Assembly (NCBI GenBank): GCA_035543115.1 | Contig: DATKKF010000021.1 | Span: forward strand, 22,258-86,257 | Direction: 5' to 3' | DNA length: 64,000 nt | Source of the DNA: RPRB01 sp035543115 | GTDB taxonomy: Bacteria > Myxococcota > Myxococcia > Myxococcales > Myxococcaceae | Shown here: one piece after another, positions 42,675-50,207 of the stretch | How the letters are laid out: each line of letters starts with the position of its first letter | How positions within the stretch are numbered: the first letter of the stretch is position 1 | Program-made: the position numbers and the translations under genes | The notes under the pieces: model-generated | The model's database searches: none | Told to the model about the DNA's origin: nothing | The model's input: only the letters and a program-made list of their open reading frames with translations

Positions 42675-43832
42675 CTACGCCGCCCGGACCTTCATCGCCC
42701 CGCCGGCGGCCCTCTTCTTCGCCGCGCGCTCGTCGAGCCAGATGGTCAGCGGGCTCGCGATGTACACGCTGGAGTACGTGCCGACGATGATGCCGATGAG
42801 CATTGCCATCGCGAAGTCCCAGATCTCGCCCACCCCGAAGATGAGGAGGCCGACCAGCGACAGCGCGGTCACGCCCGAGGTGAGGATGGTGCGCGACAAA
42901 GTGTCGTTCACCGCGATGTTGATGATCTCCGGGAGCGGCTTGCCCTTGTACCGGGCCATCTCCTCGCGGATCCGGTCATAGACCACGATGGTGTCGTTGA
43001 TCGAGTAGCCGGTGACGGTGAGCAGGGCCGCGATGGAGCTCAGGTTGAACTCGCGGCGCGTCACCAGGTAGTAGCCGCTGACCATGATCACGTCGTGGAC
43101 CATGGCCAAGAGCGCGCCCGGACCGAACTTGAAGTCGAACCGGAACGCCACGTACACCAGGATGGCGATCATCGCGTAGAGCAGCGCGGCGATGCCCTTG
43201 TTCCGCAGCTGGTTCCCGACCTGCGGGCCCACGTAGTCCACCCGCTGCACCTTGAAGTCGGGCTGGGCGAGGCCCCGGGCCATCGCCGCGGTGATCCGGT
43301 CGGCCATGCCCGAGGCGACGATCTGGTAGTCCTCTCCCCCGCCCTGCGCGGCCCCGAGGTCGCGGACCTCCTTCACCCCGGTGCCAGAGGCGGAGACCGC
43401 CTGGCGGACCCGATCCGGGTCCAGCTTCTGCGCCGAGCGGAAGTTGATCAGGCCGTTCTGCACGTCGGCGTGGAGGTTGCTGATCCCTCCGAGCGCCTCC
43501 AGCGCCTGACGCGCGGTCACCGCGCTCTCCGCCGTCAGCTGGGTCACGCCGCCGAGCCGGAGCAGGTAGCTGTTGTCGCTCGAGGAGCCGATGCCCTGCA
43601 CGCTCACGTCGTGCAGCCCCGCCGCCTGGGCCCGGGCCCGCACCTCCTCGGCGCGGACGGGGTGATCGAACTTCAGCTCGACCACCGTGCCGCCGGCGAA
43701 GTCGACCCCGAAGTTGAAGCCGAAGATGGCGATGCCCACCAGGATGGCCAGGTTCAGCACCGAGCTGATGAACAGCGCCGGTTTCCGCTTCCCGATGAAG
43801 TCGATGTTGGTCTTGTGCTTGAGGATCTGCAT
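42675..43832 (-). CDS. secF: protein-export membrane protein SecF
   Basis: A 385-residue inner-membrane protein with six membrane helices. The N-terminal helix (FISSVLNLAILVGIAIFGFNFGVDFAGGT) has the family motif, a periplasmic domain follows, and the C-terminal block contains VHDVIMVSGYYLV, LTVTGYSINDTIVVYDRIRE and the final VGEIWDFAMAMLIGIIVGTYSSVYIASPL. With SecD it uses proton motive force to pull proteins through SecYEG after ATP-driven insertion. ATG 43832 begins two bases after the secD stop. Confidence 0.95.
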   Translation of the reverse strand: MQILKHKTNIDFIGKRKPALFISSVLNLAILVGIAIFGFNFGVDFAGGTVVELKFDHPVRAEEVRARAQAAGLHDVSVQGIGSSSDNSYLLRLGGVTQLTAESAVTARQALEALGGISNLHADVQNGLINFRSAQKLDPDRVRQAVSASGTGVKEVRDLGAAQGGGEDYQIVASGMADRITAAMARGLAQPDFKVQRVDYVGPQVGNQLRNKGIAALLYAMIAILVYVAFRFDFKFGPGALLAMVHDVIMVSGYYLVTRREFNLSSIAALLTVTGYSINDTIVVYDRIREEMARYKGKPLPEIINIAVNDTLSRTILTSGVTALSLVGLLIFGVGEIWDFAMAMLIGIIVGTYSSVYIASPLTIWLDERAAKKRAAGGAMKVRAA

Positions 43833-43834
43833 CG

Positions 43835-45601
43835 TCAGACCGAGACCGCGGCTCCACGCCCGTGGACGAAGTAGGTGGTGATCGCCCGGGTCACGACGAT
43901 CGAGGTGAAGAGCGAGGCCACCAGGCCGATGATCAGCGAGGTGGCAAAGCCGCGCACCGGACCCGTCCCGGTGGAGAGCAGGATGAACCCGGCGATCAGG
44001 GTGGTGACGTGGGCGTCGAAGATGGTCCAGAACGCCCGGTCGTACCCCTGGTCCACCGCGGCCCGGGCGCTCTTCCCCGCCGCGAGCTCCTCGCGCACCC
44101 GCTCGTTGATCAGCACGTTGGCGTCCACCGCGATGCCCAGGGTCAGCACGAACCCGGCGATGCCCGGCAGGGTCAGCGTGGCGTTGAAGAGCGCGAGACC
44201 CGCGAGGATGAGCAGGCCGTTCAGGATCAGCGCCACGTCGGCGACCATCCCCGACTTCCGGTAGTAGACCGCCATGAAGACCACGACCAGCGTCAGGCCG
44301 ACGATCGCCGCCAGGCTTCCCTTGCGCACCAGCTCGTCGCCGAGGCTCGCTCCGACCTGACGGATCTCCCCGGTGGTCACCGGCGCCGGCAGGGCACCGG
44401 CGCGGAGCACCAGCTCCAGGTTCTTCGCCTCCTGGAACATCTGCTCGTCGGTCTTGCCCAGGGAGCGCCCCATGGTGATGCGGGCCCGGCCGTTGGGGAT
44501 GCGCTCGTTGATCCGGGGCGCCGAGGTCACGTTGTCGTCGAGCACGATGGCCATGTACCGGCCGACGTTCTCCCCGGTGAGCTTCCCGAACTCGATGCCT
44601 CCCTGCGTGTCGAAGGAGAGGTTGACCTCGAAGTCGTTGCTGTTCTGGCTGCGGTTGGCGTCGGCCCCGGCCAGGCTCTCGCCGGTGAGCGGGACGGCCT
44701 TGTCCACCAGGTAGGCCAGGTAGCTGTCGCAGGTGCCCTTCTGGGCCTGCGCGCTGACGCACTGGAGGAGAACCTCACGGTCGGCAGGAACGTCCTGGCG
44801 GGCGTAGGCGAGGAGCGCCTCGCGGTCCTTGCCCTCGAGCTGTTCGTAGCCGTTGGGCTTCACCAGCCGGATGCCGGAGTCCGGGGGGGGCGGATGCTTC
44901 GCCACCAGCTGGCTGAAGTGGTTGCTCCTGTCGTCCACCATCCGGAACTCGAGCTGGGCCGTGGTGCCGATGAGCTCCTTGGCCTGCTCCGGATTCTGCT
45001 GGCCAGGGAGAGAGATCTGGATCGAGTCGGTGCCCATCTTCCGCACGTCCACCTCGGCCACGCCCCACCGGTCGATGCGGCGGCGGATGACGAGCATCGC
45101 CTGATCCACCGCGTCGTCGCGGAAGCGGGACACCTGCGTGTCTTTCAGCTGATAGGTGATCGAGTCGGCGGTCCGGCCGGTCCGGGTGAAGTCGTCGAAG
45201 CCCTTGAGCTCCTTCTCCACCCGGTCCAGCATCGCCGCATCGGGCGCCTTCAAGGTCAGCTGCAGCTTCTCCGGGTCGGTGGTGTAGGTGACGCCCTCGA
45301 CCTTCTGGTCCTTGAGGTAGTTCACGATCTGCAGGCCTCGGCGCTCCACCCGCTTCTGGAGCGCGGTCTGCGTGTCCACCCGCATCACCATGTGGATGCC
45401 GCCCTGCAGGTCGAGGCCGAGGTTCAGCCGGTGCTTGGCGCTCGGCGCCCACCGCGGCAGCTTCGACTGGAGGAGCTTCTCGTCGTTGCGCTGCGCCTTG
45501 GGCAGCACGAAGAACGAGTAGTACGTGGGGATGAGGTACCAGATCGCGCCAAGGGTGACGGCGATGATGATCGCCCACCGACCCCACTGACGGCTCATCA
45601 C
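43835..45601 (-). CDS. secD: protein-export membrane protein SecD
   Basis: A 588-residue partner of SecF. N-terminal helix, then the signature LNLGLDLQGGIHMVMRVD, the large P1 periplasmic domain (about 60-400), and five more membrane helices including TLPGIAGFVLTLGIAVDANVLINERVRE and GPVRGFATSLIIGLVASLFTSIVVTRAI. SecDF forms part of the Sec holotranslocon. The start overlaps the yajC stop (ATGA, 45598-45601), so the three genes are translationally linked. Confidence 0.96.
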   Translation of the reverse strand: MMSRQWGRWAIIIAVTLGAIWYLIPTYYSFFVLPKAQRNDEKLLQSKLPRWAPSAKHRLNLGLDLQGGIHMVMRVDTQTALQKRVERRGLQIVNYLKDQKVEGVTYTTDPEKLQLTLKAPDAAMLDRVEKELKGFDDFTRTGRTADSITYQLKDTQVSRFRDDAVDQAMLVIRRRIDRWGVAEVDVRKMGTDSIQISLPGQQNPEQAKELIGTTAQLEFRMVDDRSNHFSQLVAKHPPPPDSGIRLVKPNGYEQLEGKDREALLAYARQDVPADREVLLQCVSAQAQKGTCDSYLAYLVDKAVPLTGESLAGADANRSQNSNDFEVNLSFDTQGGIEFGKLTGENVGRYMAIVLDDNVTSAPRINERIPNGRARITMGRSLGKTDEQMFQEAKNLELVLRAGALPAPVTTGEIRQVGASLGDELVRKGSLAAIVGLTLVVVFMAVYYRKSGMVADVALILNGLLILAGLALFNATLTLPGIAGFVLTLGIAVDANVLINERVREELAAGKSARAAVDQGYDRAFWTIFDAHVTTLIAGFILLSTGTGPVRGFATSLIIGLVASLFTSIVVTRAITTYFVHGRGAAVSV

Positions 45602-45948
45602 TTGGACTCCTTCTCCGCCTTGGCGTCGTCGGACTTCGCCGACTCGGCCGGGTCCTTCAGGATCGTCTGCACCGAGGTCTTGAGCACCCGGAGCTTGACG
45701 TTGGTCGCGACCTCGAGCTGAACCTCACGGTCGGCGACCAGGAAGATGCGGCCGATGATGCCGCCCTGGGTGACCACCATGTCGCCCTTCTTGAGGTTGG
45801 CGAGGAGGGCCCGGTGCTCCTTGAGCTGCTTCTGCTGGGGCCGGATCATGAGGAAGTACATGATGGCGAACATCCCGGCGATGAAGATGAAGAGCGTCGA
45901 TGGGTTTCCGCCGGCCGCTTGGGCCAGCAGGACTTGATGGGTGAGCAC
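45598..45948 (-). CDS. yajC: preprotein translocase accessory protein YajC
   Basis: A 116-residue protein with one membrane helix (STLFIFIAGMFAIMYFLMI) followed by the family motif RPQQKQLKEHRALLANLKKGDMVVTQGGIIGRI and a conserved beta domain. The C-terminus is Lys/Ala/Asp-rich. It joins SecDF in the translocon. GTG start. It heads the yajC-secD-secF group. Confidence 0.93.
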   Translation of the reverse strand: MLTHQVLLAQAAGGNPSTLFIFIAGMFAIMYFLMIRPQQKQLKEHRALLANLKKGDMVVTQGGIIGRIFLVADREVQLEVATNVKLRVLKTSVQTILKDPAESAKSDDAKAEKESK

Positions 45949-46049
45949 GGGGGTAGGCTCCGTCAGGGCCTCTCGAACCAGGGAATCGTGAGAGGGCGCG
46001 CATCCTTAGCAAGAGCGTGCACCGGACGACAAGGCGCGTCGCTCCCGGG

Positions 46050-46069
46050 GCTGAGCGGGTGGGCTCAGC
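46050..46069. terminator. 7-bp hairpin upstream of yajC
   Basis: GCTGAGC and GCTCAGC are perfect inverted repeats around a GGGTGG loop. No T-tract follows. It lies between tgt and yajC on their shared strand and may be a weak terminator or a regulatory fold. Confidence 0.35.
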
Positions 46070-46076
46070 GGTCCAC

Positions 46077-46098
46077 CCGGATCAGAACCGGATCAGAA
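46077..46098. repeat. 11-bp tandem direct repeat CCGGATCAGAA x2
   Basis: Two perfect, adjacent copies of CCGGATCAGAA lie about 130 bases upstream of the yajC start, just beyond the hairpin. Tandem 11-base spacing equals about one helical turn, so two copies of a regulator site are possible; chance duplication is equally possible. Confidence 0.4.
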
Positions 46099-46244
46099 TT
46101 GCTCCCTCTGAACGGACGTTCAACAGGCTGAACTGCCTCGGGATTCCTCATGAGTTCGGGCCGGGCTCCGCCGGCTGAGCGTCTCCAGCTCTCCCCCTGC
46201 GCACCGAGTGGATCAGCCCAGGGCCGGTCGAGAGGGGTGAACTC

Positions 46245-46484
46245 TCAAGGTCGCTGCGAGCGCCGCTGCGCCGCTCTCCGCGTGAGGTCGCGAAGCACCG
46301 TCATGTCCAGCGGGCCGCCAGCGGGGCTCGTCACCGAGAGCGTGAGCTTCCCGACCATCTGCGCACAGTCGGAGCCTCCCGGAGCGTCCCCCGCCCGCCG
46401 CGGCTTGCTCGCCTTCGCTCCGAGCAGCGCCTCGATCTCGGGGAGGGGGGTCCAGCTGCAGACCTTCGCCTCCTCGGCGTGCAC
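46245..46484 (-). CDS. possible remnant of an exported Cys-containing protein
   Basis: A 79-residue ORF starting at GTG, in the same reading frame as tgt and 24 bases after its stop. It contains EEAKVCSWTPLPEIEALLGA, then GGSDCAQMVGKLTLSV. This resembles the N-terminal core of small exported proteins in which a Cys-Ser-L-L segment precedes an acidic helix and a second Cys follows (DUF3558-like). It has no signal peptide and stops early. It may be the decayed or truncated 3' part of such a gene. Confidence 0.3.
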   Translation of the reverse strand: MHAEEAKVCSWTPLPEIEALLGAKASKPRRAGDAPGGSDCAQMVGKLTLSVTSPAGGPLDMTVLRDLTRRAAQRRSQRP

Positions 46485-46508
46485 GCCCCGCGGGACTCCG
46501 CCGAGCCT

Positions 46509-47636
46509 TCACTGCGAGGCAGGCACCCGACCCGCCTCCCGAACTCGGACTCCCGCCGCGAACGCGCCGAGGCGGTCCTCCTCGATGGCCCGGCGCGCCC
46601 CGCGCATGAGCTCCAGGTAGTGGTGCAGGTTGTGGAGCGTCGCCAGCCGCAGCGCGAGCAGCTCGTCGGCGGCGAAGAGGTGCCGGAGATAGGCGCGCGA
46701 GTGCGTCCGGCAGGTGTAGCAGCTGCAGGCCGGGTCGGGGGGCCGCTCGTCCCGGGCGTGCGCCCGGTTGCGGAGGTTGAGGCGGCCCTGGGTGGTGAAG
46801 AGCAGGCCGTTGCGGGCGCACCGGGTGGGGAGCACGCAGTCGAACATGTCGACGCCTGCGGCCACTGCGGTGACCAGATCGACGGGCGTCCCCACGCCCA
46901 TCAGGTAGCGGGGGCGGTCCTCGGGCAGGAGCGGCGCCACCTCGGCCACCGAGGCGTGCATCTCCTCCGGGCGCTCGCCAACGGAGTAGCCGCCGAGCGC
47001 ATACCCCGGCAGCTCCACCGCGCAGACCTCGGCGACATGGCGGCGCCGGAGCTCGAGGTCGAGGCCCCCCTGGACGATGCCGAAGAGCGCGCTCCGTCCA
47101 CGGCTCCAGGCCGTCGCGCACCGCTGCAGCCAGCGGGTGGTCCTGGCGAGGCTCTCCTCGAGGTAGGGGCGCTCGGCTTTCGACGGCGGGCACTCGTCGA
47201 AGGCCATGATGATGTCCGCCCCGAGCGTCTCCTGGATCTCGATGGAGCGCTCCGGGGTCAATAGCCAGCGGCTGCCGTCGAGGTGCGACTGGAAGCTCGC
47301 CCCCTCCTCGGTGATCCTCCGGTTCTGGGCGAGGCTGTAGACCTGGAATCCGCCCGAGTCAGTGAGGATGGCGCGCTCCCAGGCCATGAAGCGGTGGAGC
47401 CCGCCGAGCGCGCCGACCAGCTCCTCTCCCGGGCGCAGCATCAGGTGGTAGGTGTTGCCGAGCAAGATCTCCACCCCGAGAGCGCAGAGGTCGTCCTGAC
47501 CGACGGCCTTCACCGTGGCCTGGGTTCCCACCGGCATGAAGACCGGCGTCTCCACCGTGCCGTGGGGGGTGTGGAGCCGCCCGCGGCGGGCGTGGGTCCC
47601 CGCGTCCCGGTGAAGCCGTTCGAACCGAAGGCTCAG
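46509..47636 (-). CDS. tgt: queuine tRNA-ribosyltransferase (probable CTG start)
   Basis: A 375-residue enzyme that exchanges guanine 34 of tRNA-Asp, -Asn, -His and -Tyr for a queuosine precursor. Visible: VETPVFMPVGTQATVKAVG, LILTDSGGFQVYSLA-type sequence (ILTDSGGFQVYSLAQNRRI with catalytic Asp), GIVQGG, YALGGYSVGE, LMGVGTPVDLV, DMFDCVLPTR (nucleophile Asp) and the Zn site CSCYTCRTHSRAYLRH. The family N-terminus LRFERLHRDAGTHARRGRL is encoded only if translation starts at CTG 47636, which overlaps the queA stop (CTGA) and has AGGAG 7 bases upstream. GTG 47555 would remove that conserved region. Confidence 0.93.
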   Translation of the reverse strand: MSLRFERLHRDAGTHARRGRLHTPHGTVETPVFMPVGTQATVKAVGQDDLCALGVEILLGNTYHLMLRPGEELVGALGGLHRFMAWERAILTDSGGFQVYSLAQNRRITEEGASFQSHLDGSRWLLTPERSIEIQETLGADIIMAFDECPPSKAERPYLEESLARTTRWLQRCATAWSRGRSALFGIVQGGLDLELRRRHVAEVCAVELPGYALGGYSVGERPEEMHASVAEVAPLLPEDRPRYLMGVGTPVDLVTAVAAGVDMFDCVLPTRCARNGLLFTTQGRLNLRNRAHARDERPPDPACSCYTCRTHSRAYLRHLFAADELLALRLATLHNLHHYLELMRGARRAIEEDRLGAFAAGVRVREAGRVPASQ

Positions 47637-48709
47637 GGAAGCGCTCCTGCGGCGATGAACATCGCGTCACCGTAGCTGAAGAAGCGGTAGCGCTCGGCGA
47701 CCGCGGCCCGGTACGCAGCGAGGACTGCCTCTCGCCCGGCGAACGCCGAGACCAGCATCAGCAGCGTCGAGCGGGGCAGGTGGAAGTTGGTGAGCAGCGC
47801 GTCGACCACCTGGAACGTGTGCGGCGGGCGGATGAAGAGCTGCGAGACCCCGGAGCCAGCGCGGACCGAGCCCCGCTCCACTGCGCTCTCCAGCGCGCGC
47901 ACCACGGTGGTCCCCACCGAGACGATGCGTCGCCCCTCGCCCCGGGCCCGGTTCACCGCCGCGGCAGTCTCGACCGGCACGTGGTACCGCTCCGGGTGCA
48001 TCCGGTGCGTCGACTCGTCCTCGCCACGCACCGGGAGGAACGTCCCTGGACCGACGTCGAGGGTGACGAACCGGCGCTCCACGCCGCGCGCCTCGAGCTC
48101 GGCGAGCGTCTCGGGCGTCAGGTGAAGCCCTGCAGTGGGCGCGGCGACGGAGCCGTCGGCCCGCGCGTACACCGTCTGGTAGCGAGTGCGGTCCTCGGGC
48201 GTCGGCTCGCGCGCCACGTAGGGCGGGAGCGGAACCCTCCCCGCGCTCTCCAGCAGCGCGCCCACCGAGCCCTCGGCCGCGAAGCGCACGCGGAGCTCGC
48301 CCTCACCCCGGGCTTCCAGCACCGTCGCCGAGCCACCGTCGAGCTCGACCACGGTCCCCGGCCGGAGTCCCTTGCTGGCTTGACCGAGGCAGACCCAGCT
48401 TAGCGCGCTCGCCGGGCCGGAGAGTGCCCCACCGGTGTCGACCTCGGCATCGGGACGAACCAGCAGCAGCTCCACCCGGCCGCCGCTCCCCTGTTTCCGT
48501 CCGAGGAGCCGCGCGGGAATCACCCGGGTGTCGTTGAGCACCACCACGTCCCCCCGGCGGAGCATCCCCGGCCAGTGGCGGAACCTCTCGTGCGCGAAGA
48601 CGCCCGTGGAGCGGTCGAGGACCAGAAGGCGCGAGGCGTCACGCCGATCCAGCGGCGTCCGGGCGATGAGCACGTCCGGGAGGTCGAAGTCGTAGTCCGA
48701 GAGGGGCAC
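47633..48709 (-). CDS. queA: S-adenosylmethionine:tRNA ribosyltransferase-isomerase
   Basis: A 358-residue enzyme that moves the ribose of SAM to preQ1 at tRNA position 34, making epoxyqueuosine. Family motifs: LSDYDFDLPDVLIA at the start, LLVLDRSTG, VVLNDTRVIPARLLGRK, YVAREPTPEDRTRYQTVYA, GSVAAPTAGLHLTPE, FVTLDVGPGTFLPVR, then VGTTVVRALES and TNFHLPRSTLLMLVSAFAG. GTG 48709 fits the family N-terminus, although AGGAG lies directly before it; a TTG at 48748 is the alternative. Its stop overlaps the tgt start. Confidence 0.93.
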   Translation of the reverse strand: MPLSDYDFDLPDVLIARTPLDRRDASRLLVLDRSTGVFAHERFRHWPGMLRRGDVVVLNDTRVIPARLLGRKQGSGGRVELLLVRPDAEVDTGGALSGPASALSWVCLGQASKGLRPGTVVELDGGSATVLEARGEGELRVRFAAEGSVGALLESAGRVPLPPYVAREPTPEDRTRYQTVYARADGSVAAPTAGLHLTPETLAELEARGVERRFVTLDVGPGTFLPVRGEDESTHRMHPERYHVPVETAAAVNRARGEGRRIVSVGTTVVRALESAVERGSVRAGSGVSQLFIRPPHTFQVVDALLTNFHLPRSTLLMLVSAFAGREAVLAAYRAAVAERYRFFSYGDAMFIAAGALP

Positions 48710-48781
48710 CTCCTGGGGCTTCTCGGGCAGCAGGCCGCGTCCGGTCAAGGCACGCCGCCGCGAGCCTGGGACTCCCAGCGG

Positions 48782-49744
48782 TCAGCGGGCGGCTGCGCTG
48801 TGCTGCTCGCCAGCTTGCCCAGACCCCTTGCCCGGCTGCGCAGCCTTTGCGTCTTCCCGCAAGGCCTGCACCTCGACGACGCCCCAGAGCATCGAGCGAT
48901 CGTCCTCCGCCACATTCGTCGGACTCGGCCCGGGGGGCTCGCCGAAGCTCCTGAGCACCCGGACGGCGCCGGGGCGAGCGGCGCGATCCACCGCGGCGAG
49001 CAGCCGGCCCCGGTAATCGGCCGGAGCGCCATCCAGCACGTTGGACAGGGTGAAGCCGCCGTAGCTTCCGGGCGCGCAGGACTCGAGGTAGGCCGCGGCG
49101 TCGGCGCAGACCAGGTCAATGGGATGGCGCGACGGAGAGGGACCCGGGGCGGTCTCGCCGAGCAGGAGCGCGCGGGCGTAGGGGTTGGAGGCGTTGGGAT
49201 GCCGGGCAAAGCACCGCTCCATCCGGCTGCGCATCACCCGTCCGAAGTGGCCGGGCAGGACCTGCAGGAACGGCGAGGCGTAGACCGAGCGCAGCCCGGT
49301 CACGGAGAGCAGCAGGTCCAGGCCCGCCCGGAAGCGACGGGTGTCGAGCCGCTCCTTCCAGAAGGCGAGCTGCGCATCGGCCGAGTCGAAGGCCAGGAAC
49401 CGCTCCAGCTCCCGCCGGCGCCACCCGGCGAGCGGAAGCAGCGCACGTCCGAACGCGAGCAGCCGCTCGGCGCTGCCCACGCGCGCCGGAGCTCCGGCGA
49501 TCCGTGCCCTCGCGTACTCGAGCTGCACCGGGTTGATGTCCACCGCGGTGACGGGGTGCCGCGTGGCGAGGGCGAGCGCCGTGTCCCCGGCCGAGGCGAT
49601 GCAGAACACCGGTGCGTCCGGAGCAAAGGCGCGGAGCTCGATCTGGGCATCCTCGTACATCTGGCCGAACAGGATGCGGCGGGGGCCGGTGCGCTGATCG
49701 AAACGTCCCCCGGCCCAGGCCGTGTCGCTGGCGCTGACGGTCAC
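48782..49744 (-). CDS. DUF3419/BtaA-like SAM-dependent transferase
   Basis: A 320-residue protein. The N-terminal half follows the DUF3419 family: LFGQMYEDAQIELRAF, FCIASAGDTALALA and VTAVDINPVQLEYAR, the SAM-binding strand-loop. The family founder BtaA transfers a 3-amino-3-carboxypropyl group from SAM to diacylglycerol in betaine-lipid synthesis. Here length is shorter and no btaB-like methyltransferase is adjacent, so betaine lipid is not proven. The GTG start overlaps the DoxX-like stop (GTGA, 49741-49744), so the two membrane/lipid-related genes are coupled. The last 25 residues are low complexity. Confidence 0.7.
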   Translation of the reverse strand: MTVSASDTAWAGGRFDQRTGPRRILFGQMYEDAQIELRAFAPDAPVFCIASAGDTALALATRHPVTAVDINPVQLEYARARIAGAPARVGSAERLLAFGRALLPLAGWRRRELERFLAFDSADAQLAFWKERLDTRRFRAGLDLLLSVTGLRSVYASPFLQVLPGHFGRVMRSRMERCFARHPNASNPYARALLLGETAPGPSPSRHPIDLVCADAAAYLESCAPGSYGGFTLSNVLDGAPADYRGRLLAAVDRAARPGAVRVLRSFGEPPGPSPTNVAEDDRSMLWGVVEVQALREDAKAAQPGKGSGQAGEQHSAAAR

Positions 49745-50136
49745 GGCGCCGCCCTCCCCTGCGCCGCCGCCACCCACATGAGGACGATCAGCGCCGCGTT
49801 CTTGACCACCATCCCCCCCGGGTCATGGATGAGCTTCCGGGCGAAGAGGATGCCGTTGGTGTTCATCCCCACCAGGAGCACCGTCTGCACCACCGCTGCC
49901 CAGACCGGCTCCCAGCCGGAGAGGACCCACAGCCCGAGCAGGGACTCGAGGATGCCGAGCCCCTTGAGGAACGCCGGTCCCGCGCTCGGCCCGAGGAACG
50001 GGACCGCCTCGACGATCCGCTCCTGCGACGGCAGGCGCCCCAGCACCTTGCACCACAGCCCCTCGTACAGCCACACCGCGGCAATGGCCGAGCGGACCAG
50101 CACCGGCGGGGGCATCAGCTCCATCGGAAGGTTCAT
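49741..50136 (-). CDS. DoxX-like four-helix membrane protein
   Basis: A 131-residue protein with four membrane segments: about 13-28, 55-72 (FLKGLGILESLLGLWVL), 78-95 (VWAAVVQTVLLVGM) and 108-124 (MVVKNAALIVLMWVAA). The pattern LWCKVLGRLPSQ and the position of Lys and Asn fit the DoxX-like family, whose members are redox- or quinone-related membrane proteins without a uniform function. It is translationally coupled to a DUF3419 protein, a pairing that suggests a lipid-modifying unit. Confidence 0.65.
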   Translation of the reverse strand: MNLPMELMPPPVLVRSAIAAVWLYEGLWCKVLGRLPSQERIVEAVPFLGPSAGPAFLKGLGILESLLGLWVLSGWEPVWAAVVQTVLLVGMNTNGILFARKLIHDPGGMVVKNAALIVLMWVAAAQGRAAP

Positions 50137-50189
50137 CGTGCCCGCTACAGAGCACGTGCCGTGCCGACTTTCACCCCGGGTTCCCCGAC

Positions 50190-50207
50190 CCCTCTGTCAA
50201 TAGAGGG
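50190..50207. terminator. 6-bp hairpin with the spoIID stop codon in its loop
   Basis: CCCTCT and AGAGGG pair perfectly around GTCAAT; the minus-strand TGA (50197-50199) of the SpoIID-like gene lies in that loop. A GC-rich stretch follows. It may act as a terminator or slow ribosomes at the stop. Confidence 0.35.

Larger units (their letters stand above)
45949..46508. other. 560-base gap between tgt and yajC
   Basis: This is the longest stretch in the Sec/tRNA block without a confident gene. It holds a 79-residue minus-strand ORF (46245-46484), a 7-bp hairpin (46050-46069) and an 11-bp tandem repeat (46077-46098), each listed separately. No tRNA cloverleaf or riboswitch core was recognised. 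The yajC promoter is expected here on the minus strand. Confidence 0.5.
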
